A program made the translations under genes and the position numbers. From Salsuginibacillus halophilus (lineage in GTDB: Bacteria; Bacillota; Bacilli; Bacillales; Marinococcaceae): a stretch of DNA of 64,000 nt. The notes under the pieces were generated by a model. That model worked only from the letters and a program-made list of their open reading frames with translations. It had not been told where the DNA came from and searched no databases. Positions 47,041 to 56,465 of the stretch are shown piece after piece. How positions within the stretch are numbered: the stretch's first letter is position 1; every line of letters starts with the position of its first letter. Location: the NCBI RefSeq assembly GCF_003014715.1, contig NZ_PYAV01000006.1:62001-126000 (forward strand), written 5' to 3'.

Positions 47041-48459
47041 ATGTATTTTGAGCGGTTTTATCATACGCCGTTGGCACAAGCCTCTTATCTTGTGGCGTGC
47101 CAATCAACAGGGGAAGCCGTTGTTGTTGACCCTGCCCGCGATATTCAGCAGTATTTAAACGCCGCCGAGCGCGAAGGTCTGCACATTGTCGGCTCGCTGG
47201 AAACACACATCCATGCGGATTTCGTCTCTGGTGCACGCGAGCTTTATGACACATGCAATGCTTCAATTTACGTTTCCGGCGAAGGAAATGATGAGTTTTC
47301 TACGTACACTTACGATGAAGGTGTATCGCTTATGAAAGAAGGCGATACAGTTACGATTGGGAACATTGAATTGAAGGCGATGCACACACCAGGTCATACG
47401 CCGGAGCACTTAACGTTTAAGCTGACGGACTACAGCCGCAGCAATCAACCGATGGGGATGTTTACCGGCGATTTTCTATTCGTCGGCGATGTCGGTCGTC
47501 CAGATCTGCTCGAAGCTTCAGTCGGTGTTGCTGAAAGCGCAAAAGAAGGCGCCAAGCAGCTGTTTCATTCACTGGAGCGACTTAAGCATGAACCTGGATT
47601 TGTGCAAGTCTGGCCAGGCCACGGTGCTGGAAGCCCATGCGGCAAAGCAATGGATGCCGTACCGGTTTCAACACTTGGTTATGAGCTGGTTTCAAACCCT
47701 GCGCTTCAGTTTGAGGACCAACAATCGTTCAGTGATTTTCTACTCGACAGCCAGCCGGTACCACCACCTTATTTTTCAGTCATGAAAAAGGTCAATCGGG
47801 ACGGCGCGCAGTTGATTGAAGAGACAAAGAGCGCTGTTTCGTTTAAAGATGACGCTGATCATCTGGCAAAACTGGCAGATCAAGACGTTCAGGTGCTCGA
47901 TGCACGGATGCCAGAGCCGTTTTCTAATGGCTTTGCCCCTGGCTCAATCAATATTCCATACGTTCGGATCTTTACAGAATGGGCCGGCTGGATGCTTGAT
48001 TACGAGCGACCGATTTATGTCATCGCACCGGAAGCAAACATTGCCGGTGTCGTAAAAGAACTGCGATCGATTGGTCTCGATCAAGTCGCCGGGACGTTTA
48101 ACGAGCAGGTGCTTACGAACTTTGAAAGCAGTGAACGTAACCTGTTAACCTACACTACTGTACATGCACCTGATGTGGCTGATGAGATTCAAAACGGCAC
48201 GCTGCAGCCAGTAGATGTACGGCGCAGTTCCGAATGGGAAGACGGCCGGGTGCCGGGCGCTGTCCATGAGTTTCTCGGTGATATTGACGAATGGAAAAGT
48301 GAGCACAACGAAGATGAACCTCTCGTCTTATACTGCCGCACCGGCAAACGCTCAGCCATTGGCGCGAGTATCTTAAGAAACGAAGGCTTCACAAACGTCC
48401 GCAATATGGACGGCGGCTTTATGGCTTGGAAAGCAAAGTATGATGTTGAGAAAGACTAA
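47041..48459 (+). CDS. persulfide dioxygenase-like MBL protein fused to two rhodanese domains
   Basis: 472 residues. The N-terminal metallo-beta-lactamase domain has the ETHE1/Blh-type motif THIHADFVSGARE (His56, His58, Asp60), HTPGHTPEHL and a GDVGR segment. Two rhodanese domains follow; the first (VLDARMPEPFSNGFAPGSINIPY) has no Cys at the active loop (IYVIAPEAN), while the second has Cys432 in LYCRTGKRSA. The layout is that of CstB-like proteins, which oxidise persulfide and transfer sulfur. The CstR-like site upstream supports a sulfide-detoxification role. Confidence 0.88.
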   Translation: MYFERFYHTPLAQASYLVACQSTGEAVVVDPARDIQQYLNAAEREGLHIVGSLETHIHADFVSGARELYDTCNASIYVSGEGNDEFSTYTYDEGVSLMKEGDTVTIGNIELKAMHTPGHTPEHLTFKLTDYSRSNQPMGMFTGDFLFVGDVGRPDLLEASVGVAESAKEGAKQLFHSLERLKHEPGFVQVWPGHGAGSPCGKAMDAVPVSTLGYELVSNPALQFEDQQSFSDFLLDSQPVPPPYFSVMKKVNRDGAQLIEETKSAVSFKDDADHLAKLADQDVQVLDARMPEPFSNGFAPGSINIPYVRIFTEWAGWMLDYERPIYVIAPEANIAGVVKELRSIGLDQVAGTFNEQVLTNFESSERNLLTYTTVHAPDVADEIQNGTLQPVDVRRSSEWEDGRVPGAVHEFLGDIDEWKSEHNEDEPLVLYCRTGKRSAIGASILRNEGFTNVRNMDGGFMAWKAKYDVEKD

Positions 48460-48474
48460 ATGATCATAAGTTAA

Positions 48475-48504
48475 GAGCCCGGGCAAATCCGCCCGGGCTC
48501 TTTT
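48475..48504 (+). terminator. terminator of the MBL-rhodanese gene
   Basis: GAGCCCGGGC / GCCCGGGCTC arms followed by TTTTATC, 16 bp past the stop. Confidence 0.9.
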
Positions 48505-48537
48505 ATCATTAACCCTTGATTTTCTGCGCCTTTATGC

Positions 48538-49163
48538 GCCGCGCATAAATCGCACCCTGCCGCGCATAAATCGCACCCTGCCGCGCACAAATCGCTCTCC
48601 TCCGCGCATAAATCGCACCCCGCCGCGCATAAATCTCTCCAGTCGCGCACAAATTGCACTCCGCCGCGCACTAATCCTCCACCGCGCAAAATCCTCCATC
48701 CGCGCATAAATCACTCCAGCCGCGCACAAATAACGCCAGTCGCGCATAAATCGCCCCCTGCCGCGCACAAATCTCTCCAGCCGCGCATAAATCGCACCCC
48801 GCCGCGCACGAATCGCACTCCTCCGCGCACGAATCGCACTCCTCCGCGCATAAATCGCACCCCGCCGCGCATAAATCTCTCCAGCCGCGCACAAATTGCA
48901 CTCCGCCGCGCACAAATCTCTCCTGCCGCGCACAAATCTCTCCTGCCGCGCACAAATCTCTCCTGCCGCGCACAAATCTCTCCTGCCGCGCACAAATCTC
49001 TCCTGCCGCGCACAAATCTCTCCTGCCGCGCACAAATCGCACCCTGCCGCGCACAAATCGCACCCTGCCGCGCATAAATCGCTCACCTCCGCGCACGAAT
49101 CGCTCACCTCCGCGCACAAATCACCCCCTGCCGCGCACAAATCGCACTCCTCCGCGCACGAAC
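48538..49163. repeat. tandem array B1, 20-21-bp unit, about 31 copies
   Basis: Core CCGCGCAYAAATC followed by a 7-8-base pyrimidine-rich tail from a short list: GCACCCTG, GCACCCCG, GCACTCCT, GCTCACCT, TCTCCTG, TCTCCAG. Six consecutive identical 20-bp units lie at about 48908-49028. Because units of 20 and 21 bp are mixed, reading frames shift, so it is not protein-coding. It sits between convergent genes and their two terminators. Confidence 0.92.
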
Positions 49164-49186
49164 ATCTGATAAGATTCCTTTGGAGA

Positions 49187-49230
49187 TAACAAAACCGTTG
49201 AAGGTTTATCCCTCAACGGTTTTGTTATCT
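49187..49230 (-). terminator. bidirectional terminator of the TRAP operon
   Basis: AACAAAACCGTTGA and TCAACGGTTTTGTT arms form a long stem with A/T-rich outer arms, just beyond the TRAP permease stop and next to array B1. Confidence 0.85.
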
Positions 49231-49238
49231 ATAAAAAT

Positions 49239-51230
49239 TTAAATCGCACTGATTCGATTTAAGCCGACACGCTTGGCGAGGAACCACTGGATGACAAGAG
49301 TGGTGCCGAGCAACAGCAAAGCAATACCATCATACAGCAGGTTCGGTGTCATAAGCATAATCGCGCCGCCTGCCATAACAATACGTAGCACCCATGGTAC
49401 TTTTGTCATAAAGTGACCTTCTGCTGCAACGCCAAGCATCATCACACCAATTGCAGCTGTTAAGGTGACGAGTACACCTTCTGTAAAGGTCGTATTCGTT
49501 AAAAGAAGCGAGTCATTGTAAACAAAGAGATACGGTACAATAAATCCGGCGATCGCCAGCTTCATGGCGACAAATCCGGTCCGCATCTGATTGCCTCCGG
49601 AAATACCGGCAGCAGCAAATGCTGCTAAAGCAACCGGCGGTGTGATGTTAGCAAAAATTCCGAAGTAAAAGACAAACAAGTGTGCAACCAACGCTTCTAT
49701 ACCTAGCTCTACAAGGGCCGGCGCTGCCATCGTTGACGTAATGATATATGTCGGAATACTTGGAAGACCCATACCTAGTACAATGCAGGCCACCATCGTA
49801 AACATCAGCGTTAAGAGAAGACTTTCACCACCAATGGCAACAATACCATTGGCAAGACTCAACCCGAATCCGGTCAACGTGGCAATCCCAACGATGAGAC
49901 CGACCGCCGCACAGGCTACTGCTACACCAATTGCTGTGCGAGCACCATTTTCAAGTGCATCGAAAATGTCGCGCAGTGACATACGCGTAGTTTTACGTAT
50001 CATTGCAATAATGACCGTCACAATAATTGTTAAGAACGCGGAGAAAATAATTGTACGCCCGCTGAAAAATAGCATATACATTAAAAACAATAGTGGAATC
50101 AGCAAATGCCCACGTTCAGCAAGCACGCGCTTAACCTCCGGCAGGTTCTCCCTTGAAATCCCCTGCAGACCTTCTTTTGTCGCCCGCAGGTGGATCTGGG
50201 TGATCACACCTAAATAGAAAAGAAGAGCTGGAAGCAGTGCCGCCAGTGCAATTTGGCTGTAAGGCATGCCGAGAATCTCCGCCATAATAAAGGCTGCGGC
50301 CCCCATGATCGGCGGTAAAATCTGTCCGCCGACGGATGCTGAAGCCTCAACGGCGCCGGCAAAATTCTTTTTATAGCCGATTTTTTTCATAAGCGGAATC
50401 GTGAATGAACCTGTCGTTACAACGTTAGCTACTGCAGCGCCGTTAATGCTGCCAAGAAACCCGCTTGCAATGACCGATACTTTTGCCGGTCCACCGCGAG
50501 TTTGACCGGCGGCTGCCATAGCGAGGTCATTAAAGAACTGCCCCATGCCGGATTTCTGCAAGAAAGCACCAAACAAAATAAACAGGAATATATAGGTGGC
50601 TGATACGCCGATCGCTGTACTATAAACCCCTTCAGTTGTCTGATACATAAATCCAACGATCGCATCCCATTCATAACCGCGGTGCCGGAAGATCCCATCA
50701 AGCTGCCGCCCAAACATACCGTACAGTAAAAACAACAGCGCCAGCACCGGAAGCCCCCAGCCTGTTACACGCCGAGCAGCTTCAAGAACAAGGAGAACAA
50801 GCATACCACCAAACAGTAAATCTAAGTTGTTCGGCAAACCGCCGCGGTTGATAATGCCTTCATAATCGACAAATACATAGACAGTGGTGGATAAAGCCAT
50901 GACCGCGAACAAGGCATCATACCAATGTAAAACGTGACGCTTACTCTTTTTAAACGGTGGATAGAGTAAAAATACGAGTACAAGAATAACCGCCACGTGC
51001 AATGAACGATGCTGCAACGTCACTGGTGTACCGAAATACGACGTATATAAGTGATAAAGGGATAGAGAAACTGCAATTATTGATACAATCCAAGCAATCA
51101 CTTTATTATCAAATACACGTATGCGCGATTCATTATCGAACTTTTCCAAAACTTCTTGATGCTTATCTTCCGACGGATGCGTTTCATGTTCTTGTTCCGA
51201 AGTCGATTCTGCTTGGTTGGAGGAACGCAT
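49239..51230 (-). CDS. TRAP transporter permease, fused DctQ-DctM (TAXI type)
   Basis: 663 residues with about 17 membrane helices. The first part is the small DctQ-like subunit; from about residue 130 the large DctM-like subunit begins, with GSINGAAVANVVTTGSFTIP and PPIMGAAAFIMAE motifs. Fused permeases of this length partner with TAXI-type binding proteins, and that gene is in the same operon. It would import an organic acid or similar solute using the sodium or proton gradient. The start lies right after the DUF1850 stop. Confidence 0.93.
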   Translation of the reverse strand: MRSSNQAESTSEQEHETHPSEDKHQEVLEKFDNESRIRVFDNKVIAWIVSIIAVSLSLYHLYTSYFGTPVTLQHRSLHVAVILVLVFLLYPPFKKSKRHVLHWYDALFAVMALSTTVYVFVDYEGIINRGGLPNNLDLLFGGMLVLLVLEAARRVTGWGLPVLALLFLLYGMFGRQLDGIFRHRGYEWDAIVGFMYQTTEGVYSTAIGVSATYIFLFILFGAFLQKSGMGQFFNDLAMAAAGQTRGGPAKVSVIASGFLGSINGAAVANVVTTGSFTIPLMKKIGYKKNFAGAVEASASVGGQILPPIMGAAAFIMAEILGMPYSQIALAALLPALLFYLGVITQIHLRATKEGLQGISRENLPEVKRVLAERGHLLIPLLFLMYMLFFSGRTIIFSAFLTIIVTVIIAMIRKTTRMSLRDIFDALENGARTAIGVAVACAAVGLIVGIATLTGFGLSLANGIVAIGGESLLLTLMFTMVACIVLGMGLPSIPTYIITSTMAAPALVELGIEALVAHLFVFYFGIFANITPPVALAAFAAAGISGGNQMRTGFVAMKLAIAGFIVPYLFVYNDSLLLTNTTFTEGVLVTLTAAIGVMMLGVAAEGHFMTKVPWVLRIVMAGGAIMLMTPNLLYDGIALLLLGTTLVIQWFLAKRVGLNRISAI

Positions 51231-51234
51231 GCCA

Positions 51235-51699
51235 TCACCTCTTTTCGTTGATCATTTTCAATGGTTCATGATGCGGTAGATCGCCCGGCGATATCATAAC
51301 TTCTTCATTTCGTTTTATTTGGTAGTCCGCTTCTTCAGAATGGATCCAGTTGACTGTGTCATGACACTCATCAATCCCCCGGGCGGTAAACATTTCTCCA
51401 TCGGAGACAACATTTTCATAGTCGTGAGCCACACCGGCGCCATAAGAAGCAAAATTTGTCTCTTTCAATAAAAAGCTACACGACGATGTCACCTGAAAAT
51501 GATCCAGCCACGGTGTTTGGTCAACTGAATGAATCCAGGACAGCGTAATGATATCCCCTTCTTCTACAGCAAACGTTTGATAAACCTCACCGTGTTGCGC
51601 ATGGGTAACACTCACTTCATCACTTGCTGAAAAGCTGCACCCTTTCATGATCAAGGGGATGATCAAAAGGGCGAGCAGGTGGTGCACTTTAATGTTCAT
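51235..51699 (-). CDS. DUF1850 protein of TAXI-TRAP operon
   Basis: 154 residues. The N-terminus is hydrophobic (HHLLALLIIPLIMKGCSFSAS) with a Cys that could be lipid-modified, so it is probably anchored outside. The core SWIHSVDQTPWLDHFQV and the late GEMFTARGIDECHDTVNWIHS are typical of DUF1850, a family found between TAXI and TRAP permease genes. Function is unknown. It has only a weak ribosome site and follows a strong hairpin (51711-51735), so it may be made at lower levels than the binding protein. Confidence 0.8.
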   Translation of the reverse strand: MNIKVHHLLALLIIPLIMKGCSFSASDEVSVTHAQHGEVYQTFAVEEGDIITLSWIHSVDQTPWLDHFQVTSSCSFLLKETNFASYGAGVAHDYENVVSDGEMFTARGIDECHDTVNWIHSEEADYQIKRNEEVMISPGDLPHHEPLKMINEKR

Positions 51700-51710
51700 A
51701 AATCGTTATA

Positions 51711-51735
51711 GGGAAGAGGCGTTTCGCCTCTTCCC
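51711..51735 (-). other. intercistronic hairpin after the TAXI gene
   Basis: GGGAAGAGGCG / CGCCTCTTCCC, perfect 11-bp arms with a three-base loop, no T-run. Likely stabilises the upstream binding-protein message or partly stops transcription. Confidence 0.7.
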
Positions 51736-51742
51736 ATCTCCT

Positions 51743-52762
51743 TTATTCATCGTCCATAACACCTTCGTCTTCGTAGTAAGATTCAGCGCCAGGGTGGAAT
51801 GGCACAGGCATGCTGTCTGTTACTGTATCAAGGTCGATCTCTTCAGCAGCATTGTGTGAACCTTGGATCGTATCGATGTTTTCAAACATCGTTTCGGTTA
51901 ATTCGTATACTTCTTCTTCACTCAAGTTTTCATTCACAAGAAGCACATTCATAATCGTAGCTGTTGTTACATCTTCATCCGTATCATATACATCAGCTTC
52001 AATCGTTCCCTCGCCGAAGAAGTCGTACTCGCTTTGAAGATTTTCAAGTGGCTCGCCTTCAATAGGAAGGATGTTTACATCTGCCTGTGTAGATAGATCA
52101 ATCACAGTGGAGTTTGGCAAGCCACTTGTAACAAATGCTGCATCAATCATGTTATTCTGCATTTGATCAATGGCTTCACTGTAGGAAAGGTAATCTTCTT
52201 CAATATCATCATAATCCATGTCGTGCGCCTCAAGAATAAGCTGTGCGTTCAGCTCAACCCCGGAGTTTGGTGCACCAACACCAACATCATGACCCTCTAG
52301 GTCCTCAATGCTTTCAATGCCGGAATCCTCCGTCGTTACAACTTGAACAAAGTTTGGATAAAGCGAAGCCATGCCGGCAAGGTTTTCATTTGGTTCTTCA
52401 TCTTCAAATGGACCGCTACCTTCATAAGCCTGTGCTACAGCGTCAGACATCGTAATCGCAAGCTCCGCTCGATCCTCTGTCAACAAGTTAATATTTTCGA
52501 CTGAAGCGCCTGTGGATTGCACAGAAGAATCTGTTCCAAGTTCTTCTTCAAACAAGTTCGACATTGCACCGCCGATCGGATAGTACACGCCGGATGTTCC
52601 ACCTGTTGCAATCGTCAGGAACATATCTTCAGCTGCCCCATCTGCTTCAGCTGCTTCGTCTCCATTCTCTTCTCCCTCACCGTTTGTTTCTGTTGCTTCT
52701 TCATCACCGCAAGCTGCTAATGCTAGTGCGGAAACACCGAAAATTGCCACAAATTTTTTCAT
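51743..52762 (-). CDS. TAXI family TRAP transporter solute-binding lipoprotein
   Basis: 339 residues from the ATG at 52762 (GAGGGGG 8 bases upstream; the ATG two codons earlier is too close). Lipobox LAAC at about residue 18, an acidic linker rich in Glu and Gly, then the TAXI domain: TIATGGTSGVYYPIGGAMSNLF and VQSTGASVENINLL. It captures the solute outside the membrane for the permease at 49239. The ligand is not predictable (glutamate and other acids are known for relatives). Confidence 0.93.
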   Translation of the reverse strand: MKKFVAIFGVSALALAACGDEEATETNGEGEENGDEAAEADGAAEDMFLTIATGGTSGVYYPIGGAMSNLFEEELGTDSSVQSTGASVENINLLTEDRAELAITMSDAVAQAYEGSGPFEDEEPNENLAGMASLYPNFVQVVTTEDSGIESIEDLEGHDVGVGAPNSGVELNAQLILEAHDMDYDDIEEDYLSYSEAIDQMQNNMIDAAFVTSGLPNSTVIDLSTQADVNILPIEGEPLENLQSEYDFFGEGTIEADVYDTDEDVTTATIMNVLLVNENLSEEEVYELTETMFENIDTIQGSHNAAEEIDLDTVTDSMPVPFHPGAESYYEDEGVMDDE

Positions 52763-52810
52763 GTCCATTTCCCCCTCGGAAATATTCTTAGTATCTTACC
52801 CTAGTTAGTT

Positions 52811-52826
52811 TGCAAAAGCTGTGCCA
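52811..52826 (-). promoter_or_regulatory. sigma-54 promoter of the TAXI-TRAP operon
   Basis: Minus-strand TGGCAC-N5-TTGCA, an exact match to the -24/-12 consensus, 48 bp before the TAXI ATG. The adjacent response regulator carries the sigma-54-contacting GAFTGA loop, so activator and promoter agree. Confidence 0.9.
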
Positions 52827-52887
52827 ACATGAATAAAAGCGCTGTGACAGGGTTTTTGTAAACGCATTCATCTAACCCGGCAGAAAT

Positions 52888-52928
52888 ATAGCGGCAATTA
52901 TTGCCGCTATGCAGAAATAATTGCCGCC
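52888..52928. promoter_or_regulatory. candidate enhancer (UAS) for the sigma-54 promoter
   Basis: A perfect palindrome at 52888-52910 (arms ATAGCGGCAA/TTGCCGCTAT, 3-bp spacer) is followed by a second half-site ATTGCCGCC at 52920-52928. CAGAAATA precedes both. It is about 85 bp upstream of the -12 box, the usual place for an activator binding site. No T-run follows, so a terminator role for the palindrome is less likely. Confidence 0.65.
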
Positions 52929-52930
52929 TT

Positions 52931-54295
52931 TCACCACTCCAGCTGATACTGTTTAATTTTATCGCGCAGCCCACGTTCACTTATACCTAAGGCTTCTGCC
53001 GTCTTTTTTCTGTGACCGTTAAAGTGAGTAAGAACTGAAGTAATATGCTCTTTTTCTACTTCTTTTAATGTTTTTAACGGATTTCCCACGGCTTCCGGAA
53101 GATCATCTTTTATGTCTTCATCCGCTTTCCGGTGAAGCGTTTTCGGTAAGTCGCCAATTGTAATCTCATTTCCATCAGCGATGACCATGGCAGACTCAAT
53201 AATATTACGAAGCTCGCGGATGTTTCCTGGGTAGCTGTAAGCCTCAAGCTTTCGTTCAGCGTCTTTACTTACGCCGGCGATGGCTGTGTTTAACTCGGTG
53301 TTGAGTGTTTGTATAAAATGCCTGGCCAACAGGAGGATATCATCGTTACGCTCACGAAGCGGCGGTAAATGAATTTCAATCACATTTAAGCGGAAATATA
53401 AATCTTCACGGAACCGTCCAGCCTTCACTTCTTCAAGCAGGTTTTTGTTCGTCGCTGTGATCACACGCACATCGAGCTTATGTGTATCGTTCGCCCCAAG
53501 ACGAGTTACTTCTTTTTGTTGAAGCACCCGCAGCAGCTTCACCTGCACATTTAATGACATGTCCCCAATTTCATCAAGAAAGATCGTGCCACCATCTGCC
53601 TCCTCAAACTTCCCAGGTTTTGCTGAAGAAGCACCTGTGAATGCACCTTTTTCATAACCAAACAATTCACTTTCAAGCAGCTGTTCCGGAATCGCTGCAC
53701 AGTTTACGACTTCAAAATGGCCGCGCTGCCTTGCACCGGAGAAATGAAGCGAACGTGCAACCAGCTCTTTTCCTGTTCCGCTTTCACCGGTGATCAGAAC
53801 ATTTGTGTTTACTTGCTTTACTTTATCAATGAGCTGAAACACTTTCCCCATCACTTCGCTTCTCGCAATAAAGCCTTCACGGCTGTAGGTTTTCTCAAGT
53901 TCACCAGTTAAGTAATCAACCTGTCTGTGCAGCCGGGTATACTGTACAGCCCGCTCCACTACCGACATCAACTCATCCATGTTCAATGGCTTCGTTAAAT
54001 ACGAGTAAGCGCCGGCCTGAAGCGCCTCCACCGAAGATGATATGCTCCCATAAGCAGTGATCATGACCACAGTGATCCCACTGTCAAACGCTTTAATTTC
54101 TTTTAAAACATCCAGCCCGCTCTCACGGCCGATTTTTAGATCCAAAAGGCAGAGGTTGATCATCTCGTGCTTTAAAACATCAAACGCTTCTGTCGAATCC
54201 GCAGCTGTAAACACAGCATAGTCGTCTTCAAGTGCAAACTCCAACGACGTTCGTATGGATGGTTCATCATCAATAATTAACACTTGCTCCTTCAT
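52931..54295 (-). CDS. sigma-54-dependent response regulator (NtrC/DctD family)
   Basis: 454 residues from the ATG at 54295, which has AGGGGG 8 bases upstream. Receiver domain with DD and phospho-Asp near 52 (LCLLDLKIG), AAA+ domain with Walker [15 protein letters not shown] loop and Walker [11 protein letters not shown], and a C-terminal Fis-type HTH ([27 protein letters not shown]). It follows the kinase by 5 bp. It should activate the TAXI-TRAP promoter directly downstream when phosphorylated. Confidence 0.95.
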   Translation of the reverse strand: MKEQVLIIDDEPSIRTSLEFALEDDYAVFTAADSTEAFDVLKHEMINLCLLDLKIGRESGLDVLKEIKAFDSGITVVMITAYGSISSSVEALQAGAYSYLTKPLNMDELMSVVERAVQYTRLHRQVDYLTGELEKTYSREGFIARSEVMGKVFQLIDKVKQVNTNVLITGESGTGKELVARSLHFSGARQRGHFEVVNCAAIPEQLLESELFGYEKGAFTGASSAKPGKFEEADGGTIFLDEIGDMSLNVQVKLLRVLQQKEVTRLGANDTHKLDVRVITATNKNLLEEVKAGRFREDLYFRLNVIEIHLPPLRERNDDILLLARHFIQTLNTELNTAIAGVSKDAERKLEAYSYPGNIRELRNIIESAMVIADGNEITIGDLPKTLHRKADEDIKDDLPEAVGNPLKTLKEVEKEHITSVLTHFNGHRKKTAEALGISERGLRDKIKQYQLEW

Positions 54296-54300
54296 TACTT

Positions 54301-56376
54301 TCACCCCCTGCTTTTCTCTGCGTCCATATCCTCAGTCGGAAATGTAAGCACAACACTCGTGCCCTCTGCCTCCTTACTGTAAATACGAAAGGTGCCACCG
54401 TTTTCCTCAACATGCTGCTTAGTTATCGACAAGCCAAGCCCTGTACCTTCTGCCTTTGTTGTATAAAACGGCTCAAACGCCTGGCGCTGCACTTGGTCAT
54501 TCATGCCAGGGCCATTATCGCGCACAGCCATCCACACATACACGCCATCCGTTCCGTTCTCCAGCACAACTTCATGGTCTGCGTTTTCTGCTTGTTCTGA
54601 CAGAGCATCCACTGCGTTAATGACAAGGTTAATTACCGCTTGTTTCATTTGCTGGCGGTCAGCATAAACATACAAATGCGGGGTAACCTCAAGCTGAAGC
54701 TGTACCTCTTTATCCGCTGCCGTCCGCTCAAATAAGAGATAACAACCCTCCAAAAGCTCAGCTGTATCCAGTTTTTCTTGTGCAATCGGACGGGATTTAC
54801 TGTAATCCATTAACCCTTCAATTAATTCGTTTAACCGCTCAATCTCCTGTGGCACAAGCGTTGTCACCCGTTCACGGAATTTCTCACTGTGAAATTTCTG
54901 AGGGATCAACTCAACGAATGTCTTAATTGAAGTGAGAGGATTACGAATCTCATGAGCAATTCCGGCAACAACCCTGCTTAAAGCCCGGTTTTTCTCTGCC
55001 TCAAACGCTTGATAGCGCAGCTGAATTTCCTCTGTAATATCTTCAAATGTAAACATCACACCAACAATATGCTGCTCAAAGTTGTAGAGCGGATACATGT
55101 AGGCTCTTAAACGCAAACGCATGTTGTCACTGCGCACCCATTCACTTTCCTCACCTAAATACTGCCTTCCTTGCATTACACGCTCAAATTTGTTCTGCAG
55201 GGTATAGGCAAACCATGACACCTCTGTATAATGACCGCCGGCTAAATCTTCAGATAAATTAAGAAGCATAGCAGCTTTTTCATTTAATGACGTAATCATA
55301 CCGTTTTCATCAATGGTAACCATGCCTCTTGGACTCGACTGTAAGATCTGCTTTTGAAACTCGTTACTGTTTTTCGTCTTCTCTACTTGAGCCTGAAGTG
55401 ACGTATTGGCTTCATGCAGGCGCTGTGTCTGCCTTGCCACCTCTTTCTGCAGCCGGCGATTAAGACGATATCCGATCAAGATAATAACTGCAATAATTAG
55501 ACCTGCTGCACCACCCACTTGCAGTGCGATACGTAGTTGGTCAGCTCCGCTGTGCTGCGGAAACCAGGAAGTAAATAACTCTTGATATGTACCGTCCTCA
55601 TGGAGTTCCTGCAGCCCTCGGTTTAATGTTCGCAGCAGTTGATAATTTTCAGCCCCAACCGCGAATGAGTACTCAATTGGCACAACATAATTGTCTACCG
55701 GCGCATACGCTGCTTCCAATCCGCGTGCTTCAAGCAGATGCTCTACAGTTGTTACCTCCCCAACAAGTGCATCAGCCCGCTCTTGCTCCAGCAGCCGAAC
55801 AGCCCGCTGTAAATCACTTGTTTCATTAAACTGCAGTCGACGAATGTTCTGCAGAAACTCACGAGAAATACTACCCCGCTTCACGGCTGCTGTCTGGTTA
55901 TTCAGCTCGGAGATTCCATCAAGCTGACTGTCCTCTGGCACGAACAAGCCGGCAGAACTCGAATAATAAGCATTACTAAATTCCATAACATCCGCGCGCA
56001 TTTCGGAATAACTCACAGTAAGAATGATATCTACATCTTCAGCGGCAAGGGCCTCCTCCGCCCGGTGATCTGCAAGTGGCCTATACTCCACCCGCAAACC
56101 TTCCGCTGCCGCAACGGCTTCAAAAACTTCAACACTAAACCCTGTAAGCTCTCCATCTTCCATCACATGAAACGGGGGCTTGTTGGGGTCATAGGCCACT
56201 GTCACGGGCTGAGTCTCTGGCTCAGCCTCGACAGGCGACAGGGTGAAAGCTGCTCCTAGAAGAAATAAGCAGGTCACGAACTTCCAGGGTACAAAGCGTA
56301 GGTAATTAGCATATTTAACGCAATGTGTTAATACTTGCATTGGAGAATTCAATTTATAAAATATGTTTCCACCCAT
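54301..56376 (-). CDS. sensor histidine kinase with periplasmic-binding-protein-like sensor domain
   Basis: 691 residues. Signal/anchor helix at about 33-48; an extracytoplasmic SBP_bac_3 domain at about 57-275 (PVTVAYDPNKPPFHVMEDGELTGFSVEVFEAVA); second helix at 285-305; coiled linker; PAS at about 345-450; HisKA with phospho-His475 (GIAHEIRNPLTS); HATPase with DNGPGMND and GTGLGLSI. The sensor resembles amino-acid-binding proteins, so it may sense the solute carried by the TRAP system. The ATG has GAGGGCGG upstream. Confidence 0.93.
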   Translation of the reverse strand: MGGNIFYKLNSPMQVLTHCVKYANYLRFVPWKFVTCLFLLGAAFTLSPVEAEPETQPVTVAYDPNKPPFHVMEDGELTGFSVEVFEAVAAAEGLRVEYRPLADHRAEEALAAEDVDIILTVSYSEMRADVMEFSNAYYSSSAGLFVPEDSQLDGISELNNQTAAVKRGSISREFLQNIRRLQFNETSDLQRAVRLLEQERADALVGEVTTVEHLLEARGLEAAYAPVDNYVVPIEYSFAVGAENYQLLRTLNRGLQELHEDGTYQELFTSWFPQHSGADQLRIALQVGGAAGLIIAVIILIGYRLNRRLQKEVARQTQRLHEANTSLQAQVEKTKNSNEFQKQILQSSPRGMVTIDENGMITSLNEKAAMLLNLSEDLAGGHYTEVSWFAYTLQNKFERVMQGRQYLGEESEWVRSDNMRLRLRAYMYPLYNFEQHIVGVMFTFEDITEEIQLRYQAFEAEKNRALSRVVAGIAHEIRNPLTSIKTFVELIPQKFHSEKFRERVTTLVPQEIERLNELIEGLMDYSKSRPIAQEKLDTAELLEGCYLLFERTAADKEVQLQLEVTPHLYVYADRQQMKQAVINLVINAVDALSEQAENADHEVVLENGTDGVYVWMAVRDNGPGMNDQVQRQAFEPFYTTKAEGTGLGLSITKQHVEENGGTFRIYSKEAEGTSVVLTFPTEDMDAEKSRG

Positions 56377-56465
56377 CTCAATCCGCCCTCAACACTGGTA
56401 TGTTATATCTATGCATCTACAATAAGGGATTTTCCTATCCGTGGCAATTGCACACGCAGCTTTCT

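Noticed and set aside
48532-49140. Long Arg/Cys-rich open frames on the minus strand across array B1 (also B2 and B3)
   Set aside because: They are by-products of the tandem repeat; units of 20 and 21 bp shift the frame, there is no ribosome site, and every frame gives equally repetitive protein.
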